The notes under the pieces: generated by a model | What the model saw: only the letters and a program-made list of their open reading frames with translations | The model's database searches: none | What the model was told of the DNA's origin: nothing | Made by a program: the position numbers and the translations under genes | Part shown: piece after piece, positions 15,717 to 23,773 of the stretch | How positions within the stretch are numbered: position 1 is the first letter of the stretch | Layout: every line of letters starts with the position of its first letter | From: Candidatus Zhuqueibacterota bacterium | GTDB taxonomy: Bacteria > Zhuqueibacterota > Zhuqueibacteria > Residuimicrobiales > JAFGEC01 | Length of the DNA: 38,856 nt | Direction: 5' to 3' | NCBI GenBank assembly: GCA_016931775.1 | Contig: JAFGEC010000052.1 | Span: 1 to 38,856, forward strand

Positions 15717-16847
15717 TTATGCCAAAATTTGCTGCTTTTTATATAACCGAGTTTGTGGAAATATTCCCTCCTGAAAAGCCAAATCACAAAACCAAAAAGG
15801 AGCCCAGATATTCCTGGTTCGATAGTAGTTCTGAGCCAGACAACTGGCGAAACAAGATCCCACCATCAAACAGCTCGCACAAACACCGGTTAACTTTTTC
15901 GGCATTCCCTCACGTATCTCTTCCAGTATCTTTGTTTCCTTCCATACCTTGTCCAACCGATCCCGTGAAGCGTGACCGAAGACCAGCTCCGACACCGCGC
16001 TTCCGATGCCGCACAACGAATAACTGCCATCCGCCAGTACGCCCAAAATCCCAAGAATACCGCACACATTGCACCCCGTACCTTCCTGCCCGTATAATCT
16101 GCTCAACGGACGAAAAGCGGCCGGAGAATCATAATATAGCTTTAATTGGGTATCCCCGGCCAACGTTTCCTCAACCCATTTTCCGATTTCGATCAACTCT
16201 TTTACCGATGGCGTTTCATCCAGTTCGTGCATTTTTTTCCCGCGCTCGGTGGGCTGAACCATGTTGAACTTGACCGAATGTGCACCCAGTCTTTCCCCGA
16301 GACGCACCATGGCTTCTATCTGATGTTTGTTCCGGCGCATGAGCGTCATTATAATCTGCGGCGCGATACCGGCATTGACCAAATTCCGTATACCCTGGAT
16401 CGCTTCTTCAAAACACCCTTTTACCCCGCGTATACTCTCATGAATCCGGCTATCCGTGCCGTCCAAACTCACGGAAACAAAGACGTTTTTGTTTTTCGCG
16501 ACAAGCATGGCGACTTCTGGAGTACACAAGACACCATTTGTTTCGATGGTAACACTCACATCCTGATCTATCAAATATTTTAATAATTGCTCAATATCCG
16601 GATGCATCAAAGGTTCTCCGCCGGTTAATTTTACACCGGTCATCCCCAATTTTTTGCCCTGCTCCACAATAGACCTGAATAAATCAAAATCCAGTACAGG
16701 ATACTGATGTTTCTTTTTCTGCAGTTTAGGGGCGAGCCAGCAATGCCGGCAGGCCAGATTACATCCTTCGGTCAGATAAAAATAAATTTGGTTAAGTGTG
16801 GGTATTTCTTTTTTCAACGATTCGTCCTGTTTAACATTCCAAGCCAT
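15717..16847 (-). CDS. radical SAM/SPASM enzyme (ScmF-like)
   Basis: A 376-residue radical SAM enzyme. C29-x3-C33-x2-C36 (CNLACRHC), then KLTGGEPLMHPDI near 77-89. The C-terminal SPASM-like region includes GCNVCG, LADGSYSLCGIG, CASC, GSCFASC and a final WFCDLAF. It shows the PqqE-like layout with two auxiliary clusters. It starts 6 nt after the preceding radical SAM gene with GGAG at 10 nt, so the two are probably made together. Recalled similarity is to ScmF of the SynChlorMet cassette. The adjacent CxxG precursors are the likely substrates. Confidence 0.86.
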   Translation of the reverse strand: MAWNVKQDESLKKEIPTLNQIYFYLTEGCNLACRHCWLAPKLQKKKHQYPVLDFDLFRSIVEQGKKLGMTGVKLTGGEPLMHPDIEQLLKYLIDQDVSVTIETNGVLCTPEVAMLVAKNKNVFVSVSLDGTDSRIHESIRGVKGCFEEAIQGIRNLVNAGIAPQIIMTLMRRNKHQIEAMVRLGERLGAHSVKFNMVQPTERGKKMHELDETPSVKELIEIGKWVEETLAGDTQLKLYYDSPAAFRPLSRLYGQEGTGCNVCGILGILGVLADGSYSLCGIGSAVSELVFGHASRDRLDKVWKETKILEEIREGMPKKLTGVCASCLMVGSCFASCLAQNYYRTRNIWAPFWFCDLAFQEGIFPQTRLYKKQQILA

Positions 16848-16853
16848 TTACTT

Positions 16854-17972
16854 TTACTCCATCGTCTGCCGGGATTCATCTATTACGGGTAAAACGCCGC
16901 CGTCCTGCAAAAAGCGCCTTAAACAGGCATCGGGACTGGGATGGTCAATTTCACCGAACGTCGTATAGGCCAATGCCGGACAATTTCCGGTGCAGGTGCC
17001 GATATATTCGCATCCCCGGCAAAATTCAAATTCCGCCAGGGAAATCCCTGATCGCGTACGCATTTTTTCCAGCATGGGATGGTGCTGCCAGACATACTCG
17101 AGACTGTCTTGATTGATACGTCCCAACTCTATATGACTGAGCATATTACATGGTACGATAACCCCATCGGCGCGGATAGCAATTTTTTCGATCACACAAC
17201 CGCAGCCGGTGAGTGAACCCGGCTTTGTATTTTCACCGTTTATTCGCCGTGCCTTCTCCATTCGATTCCACATATGCGCATCGGCCAGCGGACCTGCAGT
17301 GGCTGTTATACGATTGTCGTATTTTTTATTCAAGTCAACCAGCTTTTGCATAACCACACTGCGGTCAGCAGTATCCAGACTCAGTGCGTCACTGTTTATA
17401 GCACACAATCCCATATAGGACGCCGCGTTGGTTGAAAATCCATGGATTCCCAGCCTTTCAATCAGCAGCTCTGCGATATTTTCAACGTCGTGGATATTTT
17501 TTTTATGCAGGGTAACCCGTATATCCACCGTAAGCCGGTGTTTTTTACAAATTTCAATACCGCGAACGGCCTTTTCAAAACTCCCACTGCCGCGGATATA
17601 ATCATGAATATCCGGTTTGGAGCCATCAATAGACACCTGAACAAAATTACAGCGTCCGGTCTGCTTTAAGAAGGCTGCGGTTTCTTCGGTAATCAAAGTT
17701 CCGTTACTCAAAATACCATAACGCATTCGATTGTTTACCAGACCGGTAATCAACTCTTTAAAATCAGAGCGGAAAAACGGTTCACCCCCGGCCAGAGTTA
17801 CAGACATAACATGCAGCCGATTGAGCTCCTCAAAAAACTGAAGCCATTCTGCAGTGGACAAATCACGGCCCACGTCACCGGCACTTTCGAAATGATAACA
17901 GAACTTGCACCGTAAATTGCATCGGTTTGTCACGTCAATATCCACCTGACGTGGTGTTCTCATGATATTCAT
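16854..17972 (-). CDS. radical SAM/SPASM enzyme (ScmE-like)
   Basis: A 372-residue radical SAM enzyme with C18-x3-C22-x2-C25 (CNLRCKFC), LAGGEPFFRSDF and a SPASM domain: TGCGCVIEK, ADGVIVPCNML, FCRGCEYIGTCTGNC and a distal DACLRRF. It is clearly distinct from the three paralogues in the second module. It lies 13 nt after the PqqD-like gene, which probably supplies its leader-binding function. Two radical SAM enzymes on one substrate class suggest two kinds of bond or two steps. Product chemistry is not predictable here. Confidence 0.86.
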   Translation of the reverse strand: MNIMRTPRQVDIDVTNRCNLRCKFCYHFESAGDVGRDLSTAEWLQFFEELNRLHVMSVTLAGGEPFFRSDFKELITGLVNNRMRYGILSNGTLITEETAAFLKQTGRCNFVQVSIDGSKPDIHDYIRGSGSFEKAVRGIEICKKHRLTVDIRVTLHKKNIHDVENIAELLIERLGIHGFSTNAASYMGLCAINSDALSLDTADRSVVMQKLVDLNKKYDNRITATAGPLADAHMWNRMEKARRINGENTKPGSLTGCGCVIEKIAIRADGVIVPCNMLSHIELGRINQDSLEYVWQHHPMLEKMRTRSGISLAEFEFCRGCEYIGTCTGNCPALAYTTFGEIDHPSPDACLRRFLQDGGVLPVIDESRQTME

Positions 17973-17985
17973 CTACTTTTCACTT

Positions 17986-18264
17986 TTAAATTTCATAACC
18001 GGCATAACCCTGTTCTAATAATTCATCGATAAATTTTATCACCTCTGTTTGCGCGTTTTCCGGTACATCGTCACACGATTTCACCAGTTCACTCATAATA
18101 TCATCAACAGAATGATGGCCGTCCAGCCTTTTCCAAACGAAAACACTGATCGGATTTAAAGCATGAGCATCACCCGTATCGGGATCAAACAAGATCGCCC
18201 AGTCGTCAAATTCCTCGCGCAGGACCAACATGGGATTGGCCGTCGGTTTACCTGTTTCTTTCAT
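17986..18264 (-). CDS. PqqD-like protein of the first RiPP module (ScmD-like)
   Basis: A 92-residue PqqD-family winged helix. The beta part reads ILFDPDTGDAHALNPISVFVWKRLDG, a standard PqqD signature, followed by HSVDDIMSELV and an amphipathic C-terminal helix with IKFIDELLEQGY. Role: binding the precursor leader for the radical SAM enzymes. The ATG is preceded by AGAGGT at a good distance. It is the first gene of the RiPP block, 95 bp after the Wza-type gene, with no terminator seen between them. Confidence 0.88.
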   Translation of the reverse strand: MKETGKPTANPMLVLREEFDDWAILFDPDTGDAHALNPISVFVWKRLDGHHSVDDIMSELVKSCDDVPENAQTEVIKFIDELLEQGYAGYEI

Positions 18265-18359
18265 TCTTGACCTCTAAGATTTATTTACTTTTTTACAAAA
18301 ATCAAAAATCCCTTTTCCCGAATGTCCGTGCAAATAAGTACCCGGATTCATCCCTTTCA

Positions 18360-19262
18360 CTATTTTGCACGGTCCTGTACCCATTGAAAATAATAAATCA
18401 GCATAACAACCGTTGAAACATCACGGAGCAGATCACGCGCGGTACTCCACCATCTTTTCTTTTTAGGTACAAAAATGATATCACCCGCCTTGACCATCGG
18501 TAGCTGGCTGTAATCTGTGGTACGGACATATTTTTCCAGATCAAGTTTTAGTTCGAATGACCTTTTACGCGCCGGTGTTATATATTGCACCCGTGACATA
18601 TCCGCATCATCCGTTGTACCGCCGGCTTGCAGGATCATATCAAAAACCGTGGCGTTGACAAATGATTCAAACACACCTGGTGCCCGCACCTCTCCCAATA
18701 CTTTGACGCTTCCAAGCACCGTATTACCGATAACCAGAATGACGTCTCCCTCCTTTAGAACAGGATTCTGGCTCAAATCACCCTCAATAAGAAACTGTTC
18801 CAGATTATAATGGTTTGTGTTTATGACATTATCGATACTACGCATCAGGCGTACTTTATCCATTCTTGCACCCGGTACAACCCCTCCTGCCATTGCCAAA
18901 GCACCCTGCAATGTCGATTGTAGAGGAATCTGAACGATACCGGGATTTCCTACCATACCCATTACATTGACGCTGATCATATTATTTGAAGCAAAACTGA
19001 CCGTTACAACCGGATATTCCTCCAGATATCGCTTGAGTTGAGCGACAATAATTTCCCGAAGACGTTCGAGTGTTAATCCGTCTACAGGTAATCCCTGAAA
19101 AAAAGGAAAGTCTATCGTTCCTTGCGAGGACACGGATACGACTCGGGATAATTCCTGATGGCCGTAAACGACAATTTCGATAGCGTCACCGGCTTTAATT
19201 TTACGATCCTGTGCCACCAGTATTGAGGAAAACAACAGCAGGAACAACACAATTTTTTTCAT
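18360..19262 (-). CDS. Wza-type polysaccharide export protein
   Basis: A 300-residue outer-membrane export protein. A signal peptide (MKKIVLFLLLFSSILVAQ) lacks a lipobox cysteine. The polysaccharide export domain is at about 20-95 (IKAGDAIEIVVYG... PVVTVSF). Two SLBB domains are visible from VMGMVGNPGIV and VLGEVRAPGVF. The C-terminal segment (RDLLRDVSTVVMLIYYFQWV) resembles the amphipathic helix that Wza uses to cross the outer membrane. It lies 21 nt after the WlbA gene with a good ribosome binding site (AAGGAAC). Works with a Wzc-type kinase; the two candidates are at 1-2238 and 21351-23750. Confidence 0.9.
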   Translation of the reverse strand: MKKIVLFLLLFSSILVAQDRKIKAGDAIEIVVYGHQELSRVVSVSSQGTIDFPFFQGLPVDGLTLERLREIIVAQLKRYLEEYPVVTVSFASNNMISVNVMGMVGNPGIVQIPLQSTLQGALAMAGGVVPGARMDKVRLMRSIDNVINTNHYNLEQFLIEGDLSQNPVLKEGDVILVIGNTVLGSVKVLGEVRAPGVFESFVNATVFDMILQAGGTTDDADMSRVQYITPARKRSFELKLDLEKYVRTTDYSQLPMVKAGDIIFVPKKKRWWSTARDLLRDVSTVVMLIYYFQWVQDRAK

Positions 19263-19283
19263 CCGCCAGTTCCTTTTGGATAT

Positions 19284-20258
19284 TTACGGGTTCAACTTTA
19301 GTTTTTTCATGTAAGGATGGGCGTAATAACCTTTCACACCGGTCGGTTTGGAATGCCGAATATCGTACACCAGTTTAATTGAAGGGAATGCATCCTGAAG
19401 GCCGAAACCTTGTCCGTCCAGGATTCGTTGATATACCTTGGTGTGTAAATCGGTAAATCCGTCCGAAAATTCGATCTCTTTGCCGTCAATTTTTATCGAA
19501 CGAAAGGTTGTTTTCCCGCTGGAAACGACATCATGCGGTAAATCGTTCTTATCCAATGAAAGAAACCACCGAATATTGGCACGCTCCAACTCTAAAAAGC
19601 CACCGACTTTGGTGGAATCGGAATAATGCACCTCGCTGTGTGTGACCGGCCCAAAAATCCAGATCAGCATATCAAAAAAGTGTATTCCTATATTGGTGGC
19701 CACACCGCCTGATTTTTGCACCATTCCCTTCCACGAATAAAAATACCATTTGCCGCGTGAAGTAATATAGGTCAAATCGATATCATATTTTTTATGTGAT
19801 TTTTCAGCATCGATTTTTTCTTTCAAGTCCAGAATGGATTGATGTTCACGCAATTGTAAAATATTGTAAACCCGCATCTCCGACTCCCGCTCGATTTCCG
19901 CAAGGGCATCCAGATTCCAGGGATTCAGTACGAGAGGTTTTTCACAAATTGCATGCGCACCAACCCGCAGTGCGAATCGAATATGCGCATCATGTAGGTA
20001 ATTAGGGGAACAAATGGAGACAAAATGAATCCGTTTGTCCTCCGGGAACCGTCGACGTTTTTCGATATGTCGATCGAACCGCTCGAACTCGGTAAAAAAA
20101 TCGACGTCTTCAAAATAACGATCCAATATACCGACTGAATCGCTTGGATCAAGAGCGCAAACCAGTGAGTGACCGGTTTCTTTAATCGCCTGCAGATGTC
20201 GGGGTGCAATATATCCGGCGACACCAATTATTGCAAAATTCTTTTTTCGTTTTTCCAT
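19284..20258 (-). CDS. wlbA: WlbA/WbpB-type UDP-GlcNAcA 3-dehydrogenase
   Basis: Gfo/Idh/MocA-family oxidoreductase of 324 residues. It closely follows the WlbA pattern I recall: IIGVAGYIAPRHLQAIKETG, DSVGI, FFTEFERFDRH, VSICSPNYLHDAHI, CEKPLVLNPWN with K107, LTYITSRG, ATNIGIHFFDML and EFSDGFTDLHT. WlbA oxidises C3 of UDP-N-acetylglucosaminuronic acid on the route to UDP-2,3-diacetamido sugars found in O-antigen and capsule. The other enzymes of that route are not in the window. It is the first gene after the JUMPstart-like element, with AAAGGCG upstream of the ATG. Confidence 0.86.
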   Translation of the reverse strand: MEKRKKNFAIIGVAGYIAPRHLQAIKETGHSLVCALDPSDSVGILDRYFEDVDFFTEFERFDRHIEKRRRFPEDKRIHFVSICSPNYLHDAHIRFALRVGAHAICEKPLVLNPWNLDALAEIERESEMRVYNILQLREHQSILDLKEKIDAEKSHKKYDIDLTYITSRGKWYFYSWKGMVQKSGGVATNIGIHFFDMLIWIFGPVTHSEVHYSDSTKVGGFLELERANIRWFLSLDKNDLPHDVVSSGKTTFRSIKIDGKEIEFSDGFTDLHTKVYQRILDGQGFGLQDAFPSIKLVYDIRHSKPTGVKGYYAHPYMKKLKLNP

Positions 20259-20387
20259 TCAATCGCCTTTGTGTATATACTTACAGGAACAATGCACAAT
20301 CCCCGTGCGTTATCCTTGGATTCTTCGTACATTGCACCTTGTATATTTTAACTTAATTTTTACAAAAATCCAAGAAAAATCTCCGCG

Positions 20388-20427
20388 CACACTACCGCCC
20401 TGTCACTTACAGTAACCATTGTCACTG
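20388..20427 (-). promoter_or_regulatory. JUMPstart / ops-like antitermination element
   Basis: On the minus strand the ops core reads GGCGGTAGTGTG (20388-20399), one base from the Escherichia coli ops GGCGGTAGCGTG, with the 8-mer GGCGGTAG exact. It is preceded, as in the JUMPstart sequence, by CAGTG at the upstream end (20423-20427) and TGGTTACTGTAAG in the middle, giving an overall 40-nt match. Orientation is correct for wlbA, 130 nt downstream. RfaH-type NusG paralogues are recruited at ops to prevent termination in long polysaccharide operons, and such a paralogue is encoded immediately upstream (20800-21315). Confidence 0.72.
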
Positions 20428-20444
20428 AAAAAAAGGCATGACGA

Positions 20445-20473
20445 AAATTAATATATTTTCAAAATGATTTCAA
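20445..20473 (-). promoter_or_regulatory. candidate promoter upstream of the JUMPstart-like element
   Basis: Minus-strand TTGAAA (20468-20473) and TAATTT (20445-20450) with 17-bp spacing. Transcription would start about 10 nt before the JUMPstart-like element, the expected arrangement. AT-rich surroundings make chance matches likely. Confidence 0.33.
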
Positions 20474-20799
20474 AAATTAAGGCTGGCAAAAAGGCGGTAA
20501 AGGGCAGTTTGACCTGTCAGGTATCCCATAAAGTATATTCCATGCCACCGAAAAACGAGAAACATATATTCCCATTTTTCAATGTATAACAAAGCCAAAT
20601 TAATGATGCCCAAAACTACGGTTGCCAATCCTTGAAATCAGGCTTTTGTACTTTTAACTTTTAACTTGCACACCATCATATTCCACCACCCAAAGTAGTA
20701 TATTTAACGAATTTATATCATATTTTTATAAAAATCAAGTATTAATTGCATATAAAATAAAAATTATGCTCCATAACTACGTGAACAATATCATTCCTC

Positions 20800-21315
20800 T
20801 CACGAGGGTATTTTTTCAACATAGTTACTCTCAATATCCACAAGAACCGACTTGGACAAAGCGGTTATGTATATAACAAACCATTTTCGATTACGGTATT
20901 CAACAAATAATCCCTCCATTCCGGCCAGCGGCCCGTTGCGCAAACGGACACGGTCGCCGGCCAAAAAGCCATCAACCACTGCGAGATCATGCTTGCTCTC
21001 CAGTATATTTTTTATCCCGGAAATTTCATCATCCTTTACCGGTGTGGGCTTGGCCTCAAATCCGACAATCCGGACGACACTGGGTGCTTTCAAGACATCA
21101 TACCGGCGGACATATTCTATATGAGAAAAAATATAGCAGGAAAAAATCGGTAATTCAACCCACTTTTTTCTGTCCTTCCACTGGCTCAGTGTTTTTTTAA
21201 GCGGTAAATAATTATCAATTCCCGCCATGTCGAGATATTGTTTGACCTTTTTTTCATGACGTGGTCGTGTGACAAATGCATACCATTGAGGAATTTTTTG
21301 TAAATTATCTTCCAC
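20800..21315 (-). CDS. NusG paralogue, RfaH/UpxY-like antiterminator
   Basis: A 171-residue NusG-family protein. The NGN domain begins QWYAFVTRPRHEKKVKQYL, with YLPLKK and the conserved LPIFSCYIFSHI strand region. A KOW segment AGDRVRLRNGPLAGMEG is at about 123-140. Housekeeping nusG normally sits beside secE and rplK; this copy lies among polysaccharide genes, typical of specialised paralogues (RfaH, UpxY, LoaP). It probably loads on RNA polymerase at the ops-like element downstream and allows read-through of the operon. The start appears to be GTG. It follows the second Wzc by 35 nt. Confidence 0.88.
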   Translation of the reverse strand: MEDNLQKIPQWYAFVTRPRHEKKVKQYLDMAGIDNYLPLKKTLSQWKDRKKWVELPIFSCYIFSHIEYVRRYDVLKAPSVVRIVGFEAKPTPVKDDEISGIKNILESKHDLAVVDGFLAGDRVRLRNGPLAGMEGLFVEYRNRKWFVIYITALSKSVLVDIESNYVEKIPS

Positions 21316-21350
21316 TGAACCAACCGGCCTTTTTTAATTTTTTGGTATTA

Positions 21351-23750
21351 TCAGGAAAACTTGCGCAAAAAGGACGAGGACTTTTTTCGTTGCTTTGATC
21401 TATGCTTTTTCTTTTCACCATCAGAGTCGTAATAATAATAATAGTAATAATAATATGAACCATACATATCACCAACCTTGAGGTCGTTTAGAAGAATTCC
21501 CAACAAGGGGGCTTCCACACGCCGCAGTTGATCGATAGCTCGTACCACAGCCTCACGTTGGGTCACACCGGACCGAATGACCAATATAACGCCATCAACC
21601 AGCGGAGAAAGTACCGACGGATCCGTTACGGCAATAATCGGCGGTGTATCGATTAAAATCATGCCATATTTTCCACGGGCATCGCTGAGCAGGTTTTTCA
21701 TTTTAATAGATCCAAGTAATTCAGATGGATTGGGAGGAATGATACCGCATGTTAATATATCCAGATTCGGCAATTCATCTATTTGGCGGACCGTATTTTC
21801 CAGTATGGTTTTCCCGACCAAAACGTTGGTTAAACCCTCACTTTTGTCGACATTAAAGAGCTTGTGCACCATCGGCCGGCGCAAATCGCCATCAATAAGA
21901 AGAGTTTTTGTCCCCATCTGAGAAAAAGTAATGGCAAGATTTGAAACCGAGGTCGACTTGCCTTCTTTCGGCCCGCTGCTGGTAATCATGATTACATGTT
22001 TCGGATTTTCCGGCGCAGAAAACAGGATATTCGTCCGCATTGTTCGATACGCTTCTGCAATCGGCGATTTGGCCTTGAGGTGGCAGACCAATCGTTCATT
22101 AATCGCCTCCGCCTCTTTGTCCTCAAAAGATGTAAAACGGCTGAGAACACCGTTGCTCTGCACAGGCTTAATAGAAGGAATCGTAATCAGTAGGGGCAAT
22201 CCCAGTGTTTCCACGTCTTCGGCAGTACGCATAGAACTATCCAGATACTCCATTGTAAAAGCAAGCCCGAGTCCCAATCCCAGGCCGATCACAATGCCTA
22301 AAAACAGGTTTAAATTTTTCTTTGGACTCACCGGTGATTTGATCGGGACCGCCTGGTCAATGATGCGTACATTGCCCAGCTGCCCTACCTCGGTAATCCG
22401 GGATTCCTGGTATTTTTCCTGCAGCATGATATATATTTTTTCATCAACCTGTGCTGTGCGCATGAGACGGGCAAGGGTTAGGCTTTTTTCCGGTAATGCC
22501 TCAAGTTCAAAATCGTACTCTTCCACCATCTTTCCAAACGCCTCGACTTTGGGTTGTAATGATTGAAATTCGGTTTCCGCGGCTATCTTGCTGCTCAGCA
22601 AATCTCCGGCAACCCGCATGGGATCGACAAACTCGGCTGCAGCAACTTTGGCGACTTCCTGGGTAAATTTTTGCTTCAAGGCTTCAATGGGGACTTCAAA
22701 TTCCTGCTTGATACGTTCCTTATTGTCTTCATAGGCGCCCAGTTCGATCAATTGTGCCACATATTTTGCCCGTTCGGCCTCCTTTTCACCAATCTGACGT
22801 TTAAGTTCATCCAGATAGGGTTGAGAAGAAATGGCTCCGATATCGATATTCACATGTTGCTTTGCAAGCTGGTTATCAATGTACTCAAGGCGTCTTTTCG
22901 CGGCTTCCATCTCGGTTTTTGCAGCATTATATAGCGTTTCAAATTCAGCCGATTTTCGTACCAGCTCTTCCGTTTCCTGTGGAAGAGCGACGACTTTTGC
23001 GCGTTCCTTATAATTTTTTAATGCTTCTTCGGATTGTGATAGATCCTTTTCGTATTGTCCGAGTTGTTCTTCAAGAAAATTTTTAACCTGACGCACTTCT
23101 TTTTGGCTCTGCTCCTGATTGAGACGGCGGTACGCGGTAGCGACGGCGTTTGTCACGTAAGCAGCCTCGAAAGGCGAATGCGCCCTCACCTTGATTTCTA
23201 TGACATCGGTGTTCCGGATCGGTATAACGCGGATATTATTGCGCAGGTTTTCCACAATCATATCAAACATGGATTCCAGCTGACCTTTTTCATTTTCCTT
23301 TTTACCCGCAAACAGTTTGTGGAAAAAACCGCCGTTTCGCCCGTTTTTGTCCGGCCCGTTGCCCAATATCTGTAATTCATTTGCCACACTTGATTCACGT
23401 AAATCCGAAATCACATATTCCGCTAACGTCCTGCTTTTCAAAATTTCGACCTGGTTGTTGATCATTGTTTCCTTTTTTATCATACTGGTAATATCAAACA
23501 ACGACTCTCCCACACCGCTCTGTTCCTCAAGGATAAGCTTGGCGCTGGCTTCATAAACCGGTCGCGTGGAAAAAGTGATGATAATTGATAAAAGAAACAC
23601 AACCGTAAAACTAATAATAATAGCGTAGCGTCCCCGATAGACGACTCGTATATAATCTCGCAATTTCACATGTCTTTCGGATGGTAAAAACTGACCCCAA
23701 TCCGGCTTACCGTTCCCATTATGTGAAAATTTATTGTCTTGTTCATTCAT
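21351..23750 (-). CDS. Wzc-type polysaccharide co-polymerase / BY-kinase (second)
   Basis: A 799-residue protein with the same architecture as the kinase at 1-2238 but divergent. Wzz membrane segment at about 42-60, a long periplasmic coiled coil (about 210-450), a second membrane segment at about 480-500 followed by EYLDSSM, Walker A SSGPKEGKS (591-599), Walker A' LLIDGDLRRP, and Walker B MILIDTPP. The C-terminus has a run of nine tyrosines (766-774) followed by a basic tail. It is downstream of the small SLBB protein and upstream of the NusG paralogue. Function: polymer length control and export coupled to tyrosine autophosphorylation. Confidence 0.93.
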   Translation of the reverse strand: MNEQDNKFSHNGNGKPDWGQFLPSERHVKLRDYIRVVYRGRYAIIISFTVVFLLSIIITFSTRPVYEASAKLILEEQSGVGESLFDITSMIKKETMINNQVEILKSRTLAEYVISDLRESSVANELQILGNGPDKNGRNGGFFHKLFAGKKENEKGQLESMFDMIVENLRNNIRVIPIRNTDVIEIKVRAHSPFEAAYVTNAVATAYRRLNQEQSQKEVRQVKNFLEEQLGQYEKDLSQSEEALKNYKERAKVVALPQETEELVRKSAEFETLYNAAKTEMEAAKRRLEYIDNQLAKQHVNIDIGAISSQPYLDELKRQIGEKEAERAKYVAQLIELGAYEDNKERIKQEFEVPIEALKQKFTQEVAKVAAAEFVDPMRVAGDLLSSKIAAETEFQSLQPKVEAFGKMVEEYDFELEALPEKSLTLARLMRTAQVDEKIYIMLQEKYQESRITEVGQLGNVRIIDQAVPIKSPVSPKKNLNLFLGIVIGLGLGLGLAFTMEYLDSSMRTAEDVETLGLPLLITIPSIKPVQSNGVLSRFTSFEDKEAEAINERLVCHLKAKSPIAEAYRTMRTNILFSAPENPKHVIMITSSGPKEGKSTSVSNLAITFSQMGTKTLLIDGDLRRPMVHKLFNVDKSEGLTNVLVGKTILENTVRQIDELPNLDILTCGIIPPNPSELLGSIKMKNLLSDARGKYGMILIDTPPIIAVTDPSVLSPLVDGVILVIRSGVTQREAVVRAIDQLRRVEAPLLGILLNDLKVGDMYGSYYYYYYYYYDSDGEKKKHRSKQRKKSSSFLRKFS
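21429..21455 (-). repeat. TAT/TAC trinucleotide run encoding nine tyrosines
   Basis: Nine consecutive Tyr codons, seven TAT and two TAC, form a microsatellite-like tract in the phosphorylation tail of the second Wzc. Loss or gain of a unit would keep the frame and change the number of phosphorylatable tyrosines. Confidence 0.85.
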
Positions 23751-23773
23751 AAGATGCCTATCTGTAGTTGTTG

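Larger units (their letters stand above)
20259..20799. other. 541-bp non-coding gap upstream of the polysaccharide/RiPP operon
   Basis: No gene on either strand. It separates the nusG-like gene from wlbA. It contains a candidate promoter (20445-20473) and the JUMPstart/ops-like element (20388-20427), described separately, then a leader of about 130 nt before wlbA. The part from 20480 to 20799 is AT-rich and shows no clear structure; no strong terminator was found after the nusG-like gene. Confidence 0.6.

Noticed and set aside
2423-18264. Lasso peptide cluster
   Set aside because: S26, HPrK, PqqD and nucleotidyltransferase proteins occur in such clusters, but there is no asparagine-synthetase-like cyclase or transglutaminase-like protease in the window.
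20493-20511. Plus-strand GGCGGTAAAGGGC resembling an ops core
   Set aside because: It is on the opposite strand to all genes and matches only the first seven bases of the ops core; the minus-strand element at 20388-20427 fits much better.
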